A stretch of 64,000 bases of DNA, from NCBI RefSeq assembly GCF_012034205.1, contig NZ_JAATEM010000022.1, positions 62,001-126,000 of the forward strand. Reading direction: 5' to 3'. The stretch is from Streptomyces composti. Lineage in GTDB: Bacteria; Actinomycetota; Actinomycetes; Streptomycetales; Streptomycetaceae. Made by a program: the position numbers and the translations under genes. This document shows positions 43,197 through 52,099 of the stretch, one piece after another (position 1 is the stretch's first letter; the number at the start of each line of letters is the position of its first letter). Below the pieces are notes generated by a model. The model was not told where the DNA came from, searched no databases, and saw only the letters and a list, made by a program, of their open reading frames with translations.

Positions 43197-44426
43197 TCAT
43201 CTCCCGGTGGCCGGCGCCGCGGTGGGGAGGGTGAGGCACACCCTGAATCCGCCCCCAGGGCGCGGACCGATGTCCACGGTGCCGCCGTAGAGCCTTGCGC
43301 GTTCGCTCATGCCGATCAAGCCGTGCCCGGAGGAAGGCGGGACATTGGCCGGAAGTGGTCGTTCCCCACGGCGCCCGTCGTCGGTGACGGTGACGGTCAG
43401 CTCCCGGGGCCGGTAGGCGACGACGACCGTGGCCCGGGCGGGGCGGGCGTGTTTGATCACATTGGTCAGGGCCTCCTGCACCACGCGGTAGGCGCACAGT
43501 TCGACTCCGGGCGCCAGTGGCCGGGGGGTGCCCTCGGTCCGCAGCTCCACCGGGACGCCCGCGGCCCTGACCCGCTCGGCCATCTCACCGAGCCCGGACA
43601 GTCCGGGCATCGGCGCGTACGGGGCGCCCCCGGCCACCGTCTCCGCCAGGGCGCCGGACGGCTCGTCCGCGCCGCCGTCGGGGCCGCCGCGCAGCAGGGT
43701 CAGCATGCGGCGCAGCTCGCCGAGCCCCTCCTTGCTGGTCTCGGTGATGGTGCGCAGGGCCGCGCGGGCGGTCTCCGGCTCCGAGTCGAAGACATAACTC
43801 GCAAGCCCGGACTGCACATTGATCACCGACATGTGGTGGGCGACCATGTCGTGCAGCTCGCGGGCGATCCGCCGCTGCTCCTCGGCGACGGCGCGACGCA
43901 TCCGGTGCTGCTGCTCGCGCCGCAGCTGCTCGGCGAGTTCGGCGAGCCGGTCGGCGCGGCGGGCGGATATCTGCGCGGCGATCCCGACCCGGCAGCCGAC
44001 GGCCGGGAAGACGATCGCCTGGGCGAAGACCGCGGGTGTGGCCTGCCCGATGCGCCAGCCGGCGTACACCCAGATCGCGCCCACCGCCGCGGTGCAGACG
44101 AGGGCCGGGCGCAGGGGCCGCAGCGAGGCCACCGTGTACAACCCGAGGAACGGGCCCATGGAGTTGACCACGGGCCAGTAGCCGAGGGTGATGAACAGCA
44201 CCCACGCCGCCCCGCTCACCAGGAAGACGGTGAGCGGGGCGCGCCGGCGCAGGGCGAGCGGGGCATTGACCAGACAGGAGACGGCGATGCCGAGGCCGTC
44301 CTGGGGCCGCCATCCGGTCCCCTCGGGATCGCGGCCCACCAGGATCGCCACCGTAGTGAAGGCCAGGGCGATCAGGACGTCGAGCCACGGTTCCCGGCGA
44401 TCGGTCAGGCGTTTGATCCAGCGCAC
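43197..44426 (-). CDS. Sensor histidine kinase, NarL/DesK-type (HisKA_3)
   Basis: 409 residues from a GTG at 44426; a TACGCT box 7 nt upstream suggests a leaderless mRNA. About five to six N-terminal TM segments without an obvious ligand domain, then the phosphorylated His in RRIARELHDMVAHHMSV. ATPase motifs follow: NVIKHA, VTDDGRRGERPL and SSGHGLIGMSERARLYGG. Membrane or envelope stress sensing is usual for this group; the signal is unknown. Confidence 0.95.
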   Translation of the reverse strand: MRWIKRLTDRREPWLDVLIALAFTTVAILVGRDPEGTGWRPQDGLGIAVSCLVNAPLALRRRAPLTVFLVSGAAWVLFITLGYWPVVNSMGPFLGLYTVASLRPLRPALVCTAAVGAIWVYAGWRIGQATPAVFAQAIVFPAVGCRVGIAAQISARRADRLAELAEQLRREQQHRMRRAVAEEQRRIARELHDMVAHHMSVINVQSGLASYVFDSEPETARAALRTITETSKEGLGELRRMLTLLRGGPDGGADEPSGALAETVAGGAPYAPMPGLSGLGEMAERVRAAGVPVELRTEGTPRPLAPGVELCAYRVVQEALTNVIKHARPARATVVVAYRPRELTVTVTDDGRRGERPLPANVPPSSGHGLIGMSERARLYGGTVDIGPRPGGGFRVCLTLPTAAPATGR

Positions 44427-44449
44427 GGGCGCAGCGTACGGGCATGACC

Positions 44450-44484
44450 GGGCCCCGGCCGCCGCTTCCCGGCGGCCGGGGCCC
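44450..44484 (-). terminator. Strong hairpin terminator downstream of the small secreted-peptide ORF
   Basis: Perfect 15-bp stem (GGGCCCCGGCCGCCG and complement), loop CTTCC. It lies 62 nt after the stop of the leftward ORF at 44547-44708 and just upstream of the sensor-kinase start. It therefore ends something transcribed leftward, supporting a real gene there. Confidence 0.75.
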
Positions 44485-44546
44485 GCTGGGCCTGCGCCGT
44501 CGGCCCCGCCTCGGATCACTTCAGCCGTCGCCTCCGCCCACGCGGC

Positions 44547-44708
44547 TCACCTAAGGAAGTGGCCGCAGCACTCGGAGTTCCACCCAGCGGTGCGAGCTGA
44601 TGCCGTTGTCGACACCGGCGCCACCGTGCTCAGGATCAGTGCCGCGCAGAGCGGGGCGAGCAGTGTCCTCGCCCTGAATCCCCCGTTCCTCTTCACGGTC
44701 GAGTCCAC
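44547..44708 (-). CDS. Small secreted peptide, unknown function
   Basis: 53 residues from a GTG at 44708 with a G-rich stretch upstream. The sequence starts MDSTVKRNGGFRAR, followed by a hydrophobic core TLLAPLCAALILSTVAPVS and a plausible cleavage site TTASA-RTAG, leaving a short mature part with adjacent cysteines (WNSECCGHFLR). About 80% of third positions are G/C, unlike the overlapping 69-codon minus-strand frame from 44760. A strong terminator follows. A run of seven Gs (44711-44717 on the plus strand as C) lies upstream. An indel there would join it to an upstream GTG at 44760 or 44757, so the N-terminus is uncertain. Confidence 0.45.
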   Translation of the reverse strand: MDSTVKRNGGFRARTLLAPLCAALILSTVAPVSTTASARTAGWNSECCGHFLR

Positions 44709-44790
44709 GCCCGCCCCCCCTGCGGCCCCCCGTCGGCGAGGTGTTGCCCTCGCTCACCACAGAAGCTACGCCGCCGGCCGTCCCGGGTCG

Positions 44791-44806
44791 TCAAACCGCC
44801 GTTTGA
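44791..44806. promoter_or_regulatory. Perfect palindrome upstream of the small secreted-peptide ORF
   Basis: TCAAAC-CGCC-GTTTGA, 6-bp arms and 4-nt centre, 82 nt upstream of the GTG at 44708. TTGACG on the minus strand overlaps its left arm (a possible -35), a repressor-like arrangement. Confidence 0.4.
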
Positions 44807-44911
44807 TCGTCGGGGTAAACCTTCGCGGTACACCGGCGGGCACGCTCAACCGTGGTGGCAGCGAGCGCGTGCCGCCCGGCAGGGGGAGAGCGAAGGCCGC
44901 CGGAACGGCGA

Positions 44912-44943
44912 AGAGGCCGCCCGGAAGCTCCGGTACGGCCTCT
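44912..44943 (-). terminator. Terminator of tRNA-Pro copy 3
   Basis: 8-bp stem AGAGGCCG/CGGCCTCT, 20 nt past the 3' end of the tRNA; its sequence is unrelated to those of the other two copies. Confidence 0.65.
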
Positions 44944-44962
44944 GATCTGCGACTCTCGCAAG

Positions 44963-45036
<74 letters not shown>

Positions 45037-45124
45037 TTGCCCGCCTGACCTGGGGATTCCCCCGGCCGAACGCGCACGGAAACCATACCGCACTCGCGGT
45101 GGTGATCGCGCACTCCTTTCCCGC

Positions 45125-45155
45125 TTGACCTCAAGTTCGATCGAGGTTGCAGCAT
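45125..45155 (+). promoter_or_regulatory. MerR-type promoter (19-bp spacer) of the transketolase operon
   Basis: TTGACC at 45125-45130 and CAGCAT at 45150-45155 are 19 nt apart, the overlong spacing that MerR-family activators correct. The dyad ACCTCAAGTTCGATCGAGGT (45128-45147) fills the spacer and resembles SoxR/MerR boxes. The -10 ends 7 nt before the ATG, so the mRNA is probably leaderless. No MerR gene is in the window. Confidence 0.7.
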
Positions 45156-45162
45156 CGTCGGC

Positions 45163-45870
45163 ATGACGACGACCGAGCAGACCAAGCGTGTGTACGGGTA
45201 CGAGGACGTGCCCGGACTGATGAGCCTCATGACCGGCGACGAGAAACACGGACCGGCCGCCACCTCCACGCTGGACGTGCTGTGGGTGCTCTACGACCGC
45301 GTGCTGCGGGTGAGCCCGCAGACGGCCGACGACCCCGGGCGCGACCGGTTCCTGCTGTCCAAGGGACACGGGCCGATGGCGTACTACGCGGTGCTGGCCG
45401 CCAAGGGCTTCCTGCCCGTGGAGTGGCTGCCGGACTTCGGCTCCTTCGGCTCCCCGCTGGGTCACCACCCCGACCGGACGCTGGTGCCGGGCGCGGAGAT
45501 CGGCAGCGGCTCGCTGGGCCACGGCCTGCCGATCGCGGTGGGCACCGCCCTGGGGCTGCGGGCGCGGGGACTGCACGAGCCGCGGGTGTGGACGCTGATC
45601 GGGGACGCGGAGCTGGACGAGGGCAGCAACCACGAGGCGATCGCCTACGCCGGGCCGGCCGGCCTGGACCGGCTGCACGTGGTGGTCGTCGACAACTCCT
45701 CCCGCAGCCACGCCCGGCCCGGCGGCATCGCGGCCCGCTTCGAGGCGGCCGGCTGGTCGACACGCACCGTCGACGGACGCGACCACGAGGCGCTGTACGC
45801 CGCGTTCACCGCACCCCATCCGGGCCGGCCGCACGCGGTGGTGGCCCGGGTCGAGCCGAAATCCGCCTGA
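45163..45870 (+). CDS. Transketolase, N-terminal (thiamine-diphosphate) subunit
   Basis: 235 residues. TPP-binding elements: DRFLLSKGHGPMAYYAVLA, GSGSLGHGLPIAVGTALGL and the GDAELDEGSNHEA motif with NSS in place of the usual N-hydrophobic tail. It forms the N-terminal half of a split transketolase. The substrate may differ from the classical one, as the protein is short (about 235 rather than about 270). Confidence 0.92.
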   Translation: MTTTEQTKRVYGYEDVPGLMSLMTGDEKHGPAATSTLDVLWVLYDRVLRVSPQTADDPGRDRFLLSKGHGPMAYYAVLAAKGFLPVEWLPDFGSFGSPLGHHPDRTLVPGAEIGSGSLGHGLPIAVGTALGLRARGLHEPRVWTLIGDAELDEGSNHEAIAYAGPAGLDRLHVVVVDNSSRSHARPGGIAARFEAAGWSTRTVDGRDHEALYAAFTAPHPGRPHAVVARVEPKSA

Positions 45871-45938
45871 CGTCCCCACCGCCCGACCGGACCGGCCGAA
45901 CCGACCAACTCGCCCACCCAGAAAGAGGAGCGCTCCCC

Positions 45939-46859
45939 GTGGACACCATGCGTGATCGTCTGGCCCCTGTCGTCACCCGGCTGCTCGACGAGGACCCCCG
46001 GGTCGCCGTGGTACTCGCCGAGGTCGGCATGGCCGGCTTCGAGACCGCCCGGCGCCGGCACCCCGACCGGGTGGTGAACGTCGGCATCCGCGAGCAACTG
46101 CTGGTGGGAGCCGCCTCCGGAATGGCGCTCACGGGGCTGCGCCCGGTGGTGCACACCTTCGCCAGCTTCCTGGTGGAGCGGCCCTTCGAGCAGGTCAAGC
46201 TGGACCTGGGGCACCAGGGGGTGGGCGCGGTGCTGGTGAGCGCCGCCGCGTCCTTCGACTGGCCGGCCGGCGGCTACACCCACATGGCGCCGGGCGACGT
46301 GGCCCTGCTGGACACGCTGGACGGCTGGACCGTGCACGTGCCGGGGCACCCGGACGAGGCCGAGACCCTGCTGCGGCAGGCGGTGGGCGCCGGGGACGAC
46401 AAGGTGTACGTGCGGCTGTCGGTGCAGTCCGGCAGCCGGGCCATGCCGGTCGACGGGGCGCGGTTCCTCACGGTGCGCGAGGGCAGCCGAGGTGTCGTCG
46501 TCGCGGTCGGGCCGATGCTGGACCAGGTGCTCGCCGCTACGGAGGGCCTCGACGTCACCGTGCTGTACGCCACCACCGTGCGTCCCTTCGACGCCGCCAC
46601 GCTGCGCTGGGCCACCGGGGGAGCCGCAGCGGACGTGGTGCTCGTGGAGCCGTACCTGGCCGGCACCTCGACCGGGGCGGCGAACGACGCGCTGCCGGAC
46701 GTGCCGCACCGGGTCCTCGGTCTGGGCGTGGGCCGGGCCGAGCTGCGCCGCTACGGCACGATCGAGGAACATGTGGCCGCGCACGGCCTGGACCCCCGGT
46801 CGCTGCGGGAGCGGATCACCGGCTTCCTCGCGGGACGGCGCACCCCGGCGGGCGTGTGA
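45939..46859 (+). CDS. Transketolase, C-terminal subunit
   Basis: 306 residues from a GTG at 45939, 8 nt after GAGGAG; an ATG at 45948 is 17 nt away and less likely. Pyrimidine domain: VVLAEVGMAG, RVVNVGIREQLLVGAASGMA with the catalytic Glu, and HTFASFLVERPFEQVKLDLG. Then the transketolase C domain. It pairs with the preceding subunit, 68 nt upstream. Confidence 0.93.
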   Translation: MDTMRDRLAPVVTRLLDEDPRVAVVLAEVGMAGFETARRRHPDRVVNVGIREQLLVGAASGMALTGLRPVVHTFASFLVERPFEQVKLDLGHQGVGAVLVSAAASFDWPAGGYTHMAPGDVALLDTLDGWTVHVPGHPDEAETLLRQAVGAGDDKVYVRLSVQSGSRAMPVDGARFLTVREGSRGVVVAVGPMLDQVLAATEGLDVTVLYATTVRPFDAATLRWATGGAAADVVLVEPYLAGTSTGAANDALPDVPHRVLGLGVGRAELRRYGTIEEHVAAHGLDPRSLRERITGFLAGRRTPAGV

Positions 46860-46873
46860 GACGGCTCCTGGCG

Positions 46874-47254
46874 TCAGGCAGCCCCGCCGGCGGACCGGTC
46901 CGAGGGCGGCAGGCCCAGCGTCGGATGGGCCTCCAGGAGGCGGGGCGGGGCCGCCTGGCGCCAGGAGTCGGCGAGGATGTCGCGGAGTTCGGTCTGGTTC
47001 TCGAGGGCGGCCAGCCGGACCCGGACCCAGGCGAACTGCGCCTCGTGACCGGCGATCCAGAACTTCTCCGGCTCGGCGAGGGCCAGTTCGTCGCGCTCCT
47101 CCTCGGGGCAGCGCACCGCGACGGACGTCTCGTCCTCGGGCAGCGTGGCGAACATCTTCCCCGCGACCCGGAAGGTGGGCATGCCCCAGGCGGTCTTCTC
47201 CGCGGTGTCCGGCAGGGACAGCGCGATCCGTCGTACGTCTTCCGCATCCGGCAT
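46874..47254 (-). CDS. MmcQ/YjbR-family protein
   Basis: 126 residues. Family core TAWGMPTFRVAGKMFATL, then VAVRCPEEERDELALAEPEKF and WVRVRLAALENQTELRDIL. CyaY-like fold, often called DNA-binding, with no settled function. It faces the transketolase pair. Confidence 0.9.
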   Translation of the reverse strand: MPDAEDVRRIALSLPDTAEKTAWGMPTFRVAGKMFATLPEDETSVAVRCPEEERDELALAEPEKFWIAGHEAQFAWVRVRLAALENQTELRDILADSWRQAAPPRLLEAHPTLGLPPSDRSAGGAA

Positions 47255-47284
47255 GGCAGGCACCGTAGCGCCTGCCACTGACCA

Positions 47285-48199
47285 TCACCCGGCGGGAGAG
47301 GCGGGGGCGGCTTCCTGGAGCGCGTCGAGGACGGGCTTGATCAGCGGGTGCTCCTCCGCGCCCCGGCGCACGGCGGCGAACACCCGGCGGGTGGGCGCCA
47401 CTCCGTCGACCGGCCGCACCACCACACCGGCGAGGTCCATGCCGCGCAGCGCGGAGCGCGGCACCAGCGCCACCCCCGCGTCCGCGGCGGCCAGCGCGAC
47501 CACCGCGCGGAAGTCGTCCGAGGAGTGCTCGAGCCGCGGCTGGAACCCCGCGTTCTCGCAGGCCAGGACGACCACGTCATGGCACGGGTTGCCGGGGTAG
47601 GGGCCGATCCACGCGTCCTTGGCCAGCTCGGACAGCGGCACCTCGGCGGTCTCCGCGAGCCGGTGGGTGACGGGGACGACCGCGTCGAACGGCTCCGCGT
47701 ACAGCGGCACATGGGTCAGCCGGGGGTCGTCGGCGGACGGTGCGCCCCGGTACTCGACCGCGACGGCCACGTCGACCTGCCGGTCCAGCACCATCGGCAG
47801 GCTGGCGTCGCCCTCTGCGTCCCGGACGCGGATGCGGATGCCGGGCGCCGACCCGGCGAGGCTCGCCACCGCGGGCGCGACGACCTCGGCGATCCCGGTG
47901 GCGAAGGAGGCGACGGTGACCGTGCCGGCCGAGCCGGAGCTGTAGGCGGCCAGCTCGGCGGCGGCCCGCTCCAGCTGGGCGAGGATCGCGTTGGTGTGGC
48001 TGAGCAGGATCTCCCCGGCCGGGGTCAGCCGGACACCCTTGGCGCTGCGTTCCACCAGCTGGTGACCGGTCTCCTGCTCGAGGGCGGTGAGCTGCTGGGA
48101 GACCGCAGAGGGGGTGAGGTAGAGCGCGGCGGCAGCCGCCGTGACCGTACGGTGGTCGGCCACCGCACGGAGGATGTGGAGCCGCCGCGCCTCGATCAT
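47285..48199 (-). CDS. LysR-family transcriptional regulator
   Basis: 304 residues. HTH at about 16-37 (TVTAAAAALYLTPSAVSQQL), then a LysR substrate domain (TVTVASFATGIAEVVAPAVA onward). It lies 124 nt after kbl on the same strand, but that gap contains a G-run and no operon evidence. Its target is not clear. Confidence 0.95.
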   Translation of the reverse strand: MIEARRLHILRAVADHRTVTAAAAALYLTPSAVSQQLTALEQETGHQLVERSAKGVRLTPAGEILLSHTNAILAQLERAAAELAAYSSGSAGTVTVASFATGIAEVVAPAVASLAGSAPGIRIRVRDAEGDASLPMVLDRQVDVAVAVEYRGAPSADDPRLTHVPLYAEPFDAVVPVTHRLAETAEVPLSELAKDAWIGPYPGNPCHDVVVLACENAGFQPRLEHSSDDFRAVVALAAADAGVALVPRSALRGMDLAGVVVRPVDGVAPTRRVFAAVRRGAEEHPLIKPVLDALQEAAPASPAG

Positions 48200-48323
48200 G
48201 TGGCCGATTGTCTCAAACGTGACGGAGCACTCCGCCCGGGCCGGGCGAAGTGCTCAGATCGTCACGAGACGCGAAACGCGAACGCGCGACACGAGACGGG
48301 GGGGGGCGGGGGCGTCTCCCCGC

Positions 48324-49520
48324 TCAGGCCGCGTCCAGTTCCGCGCGGGCGGCGACGAAGGCGTCCACGGCGCGGTCGACGTCCTCTGTGCAGTGGGCGG
48401 CGGAGAGCTGGACGCGGATGCGGGCCTGGCCCTGCGGGACCACCGGGTAGGAGAAGCCGATGACATAGACGCCGCGGTCGAGCAGCAGCTCCGCCAGGCG
48501 CCCGGCCCGTGCCGCGTCGCCGATCATCACCGGGGTGATGGGGTGGTCGCCGGGCAGGATGTCGAAGCCCTCCTCGGCCATCCGGCGGCGGAAGCGGGCC
48601 GTGTTCTCGGCGAGCCGGACGCGCAGGTCGTCGGCCGACTCCAGCAGGTCGAGGACCTTCAGCGAGGCCGCGGCGATCACCGGGGCGAGCGTGTTGGAGA
48701 ACAGGTAGGGCCGCGACCGCTGGCGCAGCAGCGCGACGATCTCGGCGCGGGCGGCCACATAGCCGCCGGAGGCGCCGCCGAGGGCCTTGCCGAGGGTGCC
48801 GGTGATGATGTCGACGCGGTCCATCACGCCGTGCAGCTCAGGGGTGCCGCGTCCGCCGGGGCCGACGAAGCCGACGGCGTGCGAGTCGTCCACCATCACC
48901 ATCGCGTCGTAGCGGTCGGCGAGGTCGCAGATCTCCCGCAGCGGCGCCACATAGCCGTCCATGGAGAAGACACCGTCGGTGACGATCAGCCTGCGGCGGG
49001 CGTCCGAGGCCTCCTTCAGCTGCCGCTCCAGGTCCTCCAGGTCGCGGTTGGCGTAGCGGAAGCGGCGGGCCTTGGACAGGCGGATGCCGTCGATGATGGA
49101 GGCGTGGTTGAGGGCGTCGGAGATGACGGCGTCCTCGGGGCCGAGCAGTGTCTCGAACACGCCGCCGTTGGCGTCGAAGCAGGAGGAGTACAGGATCGTG
49201 TCCTCCTGGCCGAGGAAGGCCGACAGGCGGGCCTCGAGCTCCTTGTGCACCTCCTGGGTGCCGCAGATGAAGCGGACCGAGGCCATGCCGTAGCCCCAGC
49301 GGTCCAGGGCCTGGTGGGCGGCGAGGATCACCTCGGGGTGGTCGGCGAGGCCGAGGTAGTTGTTGGCGCAGAAGTTGAGGACCTCGCCGGGCCGGCCGCC
49401 GGCGGTGACGTTCACCGTGGCGGACTGAGGGGTGCCGATGACGCGTTCCGGCTTGTGCAGGCCGGCGGCGCGGATCTCGTCGAGGGTGGCGCGGAGGTCG
49501 TCGCGGACGGAAGCGAACAT
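48324..49520 (-). CDS. kbl: Glycine C-acetyltransferase (2-amino-3-ketobutyrate CoA ligase)
   Basis: 398 residues, PLP enzyme of the alpha-oxoamine synthase group. Schiff-base K245 in GTLGKALGG, cofactor-binding DDSHAVGFVGPGGRG and SDALNHASIIDGIRLSKA. It is 75 nt downstream of tdh. Together they turn threonine into glycine and acetyl-CoA. Confidence 0.97.
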   Translation of the reverse strand: MFASVRDDLRATLDEIRAAGLHKPERVIGTPQSATVNVTAGGRPGEVLNFCANNYLGLADHPEVILAAHQALDRWGYGMASVRFICGTQEVHKELEARLSAFLGQEDTILYSSCFDANGGVFETLLGPEDAVISDALNHASIIDGIRLSKARRFRYANRDLEDLERQLKEASDARRRLIVTDGVFSMDGYVAPLREICDLADRYDAMVMVDDSHAVGFVGPGGRGTPELHGVMDRVDIITGTLGKALGGASGGYVAARAEIVALLRQRSRPYLFSNTLAPVIAAASLKVLDLLESADDLRVRLAENTARFRRRMAEEGFDILPGDHPITPVMIGDAARAGRLAELLLDRGVYVIGFSYPVVPQGQARIRVQLSAAHCTEDVDRAVDAFVAARAELDAA

Positions 49521-49595
49521 GGCGGGTGCTCCTGAGGGTGGTGGCGCGGAAGCGGTCGGCGCGGCGGGCGGGCCGGGGTGCGGCCCGCGGGGGCG

Positions 49596-50627
49596 TCAGG
49601 CGGTCCAGTCCAGGATGACCTTGCCGCCCTTGCCGCTGGCCGCGTCGTCGAAGGCGGCCTCGAAGTCGCGGTAGCCGTAGCGGCCGGTGATGACCGGGGC
49701 GAGGTCCAGGCCGCCCTCGAGCAGCACCGACATCGCGTACCAGGTCTCGAACATCTCGCGGCCGTAGATGCCCTTGATGGTGATCATCGAGGTGACGATC
49801 CGGGCCCAGTCGACGGGGAACTCCTCGGCGGGCAGGCCGAGCATCGCGATCCGGCCGCCGTGCGTCATGTTGGCGACCATGTCCCGCATGGCCTCGGGGC
49901 GGCCGGACATCTCCAGGCCGATGTCGAAGCCCTCGCGCAGGCCGAGGGTGTGCTGGCCGTCGGCGATGCTCGTCTCGGCGACGTTCAGGGCGAGGCTGAC
50001 GCCGATCTTGCGGGCCAGCTCCAGGCGCTCCTCGCTCACATCGGTGATCATGACGTGGCGGGCGCCCGCGTGGCGGGCCACGGCGGCGGCCATCAGGCCG
50101 ATGGGTCCCGCCCCGGTGATCAGCACGTCCTCGCCGACGACCGGGAAGGACAGCGCGGTGTGCACGGCGTTGCCGAACGGGTCGAAGATCGCGGCGATGT
50201 CCAGGTCGACGGGGACGCGGTGCACCCAGACGTTGGAGGCGGGCAGCGTGACGTACTCGGCGAAGGCGCCGTCACGGCCGACTCCCAGGCCCACGGTGGC
50301 CCGGCACAGGTGGCGGCGGCCGGCCAGGCAGTTGCGGCACTTGCCGCACACCAGGTGGCCCTCGCCGCTGACCAGGTCACCGGTCTTGATGTCGTCGGGG
50401 ACGTCCCGGCCGGTCTCCACCACCTCGCCGACGAACTCGTGCCCGAGGACCAGCGGGGTGCTGACGGTCTGCCGGGCCCAGCCGTCCCAGTTCCGGATGT
50501 GCAGATCGGTGCCGCAGATACCGGTGCGCAGCACCTTGATCAGTACGTCGCCGGGTCCGACGGCGGGCTCCGGAACGTCCGCGAGCCACAGCCCGGGTTC
50601 CGCCTTCTCCTTGACGAGCGCCTTCAA
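49596..50627 (-). CDS. tdh: L-threonine 3-dehydrogenase
   Basis: 343 residues from a TTG at 50627, 8 nt after AGGAG; this start gives C38 in TGICGTDLHI, the zinc ligand at the known position. Structural zinc cysteines are in CGKCRNCLAGRRHLC, NAD site GAGPIGLMAAAVARH. Acts first in threonine catabolism; kbl follows. Confidence 0.97.
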   Translation of the reverse strand: MKALVKEKAEPGLWLADVPEPAVGPGDVLIKVLRTGICGTDLHIRNWDGWARQTVSTPLVLGHEFVGEVVETGRDVPDDIKTGDLVSGEGHLVCGKCRNCLAGRRHLCRATVGLGVGRDGAFAEYVTLPASNVWVHRVPVDLDIAAIFDPFGNAVHTALSFPVVGEDVLITGAGPIGLMAAAVARHAGARHVMITDVSEERLELARKIGVSLALNVAETSIADGQHTLGLREGFDIGLEMSGRPEAMRDMVANMTHGGRIAMLGLPAEEFPVDWARIVTSMITIKGIYGREMFETWYAMSVLLEGGLDLAPVITGRYGYRDFEAAFDDAASGKGGKVILDWTA

Positions 50628-50823
50628 CGCAACGGCTCCTGGGGTGTGTCCCGGCGCCGGGGCATGCGAAGGAGGCCCGGCACCGGGGAGAGGAGTGGAA
50701 TCGCACTGCAATCTGCCGTACAACACCATCACCGGTCCATCGAGGATTTCTTAAGCTCGGCCACAGCTTTCCTTCACGCGTCACCTCATCGGCGGTGCAG
50801 CCCGCGCGACGTTTCCGCACGGG

Positions 50824-51399
50824 TCAGAGCAGCAGCCCGCCGTCCTCCCCGCCCTCCAGGCGCACGACGAGCCGGGCCGCCTGCTCCTTGATCGCGGCGA
50901 GGCCCTCCTGCCCCCAGGCCCGCGGCTGGATGTCGCAGACCGACACGGTGCCCAGGACCATGCCGGTGCTGTCGATGAGCGGAGCGCCCAGGTAGGAGCG
51001 GATGCCGAACTCGTCGACGACCGGATTGCCCGCGAACCGCGGGTAGTCGCCGACGTCCTGCAGGGCCAGCGCCCTGCGCCGCGCCACCACATGCGGACAG
51101 AAGCCGTGGTCGCGGGGCAGCGACCGGCCGAGCAGCGAGCCGGTGCCGTCGCTGCGCACGGCGGGCGGGGCGGCCGGGGTGTACAGACCGGCGAAGAACT
51201 GCCCTTCCTCGTGCAGGAAGTTGACCATGGCGTACGGGGCTCCGGTGAGCTCGGCGAGCCGGTGGGCGAAGGCGTCGAGGGCGGGCTCGGGTCGCTGTCC
51301 GAGTCCCAGCAGCTGCAGTCTGCGCCTGCGGGCGGGTGCCTCCTTGTCCTCGGGGGTGAGCAGCAGACGACCGGCCGGGCGGGGCGGGTCGTAGCTCAT
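50824..51399 (-). CDS. GAF-domain protein attached to the conservon
   Basis: 191 residues, one GAF domain at about 40-190 (LTGAPYAMVNFLHEEGQFFA; LPRDHGFCPHVVARRRALAL; IRSYLGAPLIDSTGMVLGTV). It lies 70 nt after cvnD on the same strand, so it may be a fifth member of the signalling unit. Ligand unknown; the Cys in HGFCPHV may matter if it senses redox or NO. Confidence 0.9.
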   Translation of the reverse strand: MSYDPPRPAGRLLLTPEDKEAPARRRRLQLLGLGQRPEPALDAFAHRLAELTGAPYAMVNFLHEEGQFFAGLYTPAAPPAVRSDGTGSLLGRSLPRDHGFCPHVVARRRALALQDVGDYPRFAGNPVVDEFGIRSYLGAPLIDSTGMVLGTVSVCDIQPRAWGQEGLAAIKEQAARLVVRLEGGEDGGLLL

Positions 51400-51469
51400 G
51401 GGCGTGCTCCGTGTGGTCGGGGCGGTCGGACGTGAGTCATGTACGGGCTCCGTGACGGTGTGCGTGGGA

Positions 51470-52099
51470 TCACATGTGGGCGCCATGTCCGGTGGCGGTG
51501 GCCGGGGCGTAGGCGATGAGATGCCTGACGAGGGTGAGCAGGGTCTGGACGCCGGAACTGGAGATCCGGGCGTCGCAGCACACCACGGGGATCTCGTCGG
51601 GCAGGTCGAGTGCGGCACGCACCTCCTCGGGGTCGTAGCGGTAGGCGCCGTCGAACTCGTTGACGGCGATGATGAATCCGAGCCCGCGCTGCTCGAAGAA
51701 GTCGACGGCGGGGAAGCACTCCTCCAGGCGCCGGGTGTCGACCAGGATGACCGCGCCGAGGGCGCCCTCGCAGAGCTCGTCCCACATGAACCAGAACCGC
51801 TCCTGGCCGGGCGTGCCGAACAGGTAGAGCACGTGGTCCTGGTCGAGGGTGATCCGCCCGAAGTCCATGGCGACGGTCGTCTCGATCTTGTTCTCGATGC
51901 CGTCGAGGCTGTCGGTGGCGGCGCTGACCGTGGTGAGCAGTTCCTCCGTGCTGAGCGGCGCGATCTCGCTGACCGCGCCGACGAAGGTGGTCTTGCCCAC
52001 GCCGAACCCGCCCGCCACGAGGATCTTCAGCGCGGTGGGGAAGACGTCGGCGCCGTGCTCGGAGCCGTCGCCGTAGTCAGAGCTGTCGTCGTAGTCCAT
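51470..52099 (-). CDS. cvnD: Conservon GTPase CvnD
   Basis: 209 residues, Ras-like. P-loop GGFGVGKTTFVG, switch region TTVAMDFGRI, G3 LFGTPGQERF, and NEFD in the position of NKxD. CvnD acts as the switch subunit of the membrane-associated Cvn complex. It overlaps cvnC by 23 nt. Confidence 0.95.
   Translation of the reverse strand: MDYDDSSDYGDGSEHGADVFPTALKILVAGGFGVGKTTFVGAVSEIAPLSTEELLTTVSAATDSLDGIENKIETTVAMDFGRITLDQDHVLYLFGTPGQERFWFMWDELCEGALGAVILVDTRRLEECFPAVDFFEQRGLGFIIAVNEFDGAYRYDPEEVRAALDLPDEIPVVCCDARISSSGVQTLLTLVRHLIAYAPATATGHGAHM

Noticed and set aside
44551..44760. A 69-codon minus-strand frame from GTG 44760
   Set aside because: Its third positions are less G/C-biased and its product is polar and featureless, whereas the overlapping frame at 44547-44708 encodes a clear signal sequence. 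The latter is preferred unless the G-run hides an indel.
48299..48312. G-run (GGGGGGGCGGGGG) after kbl as a G-quadruplex regulator
   Set aside because: Runs of G are frequent at this GC content and no other feature supports a function here.
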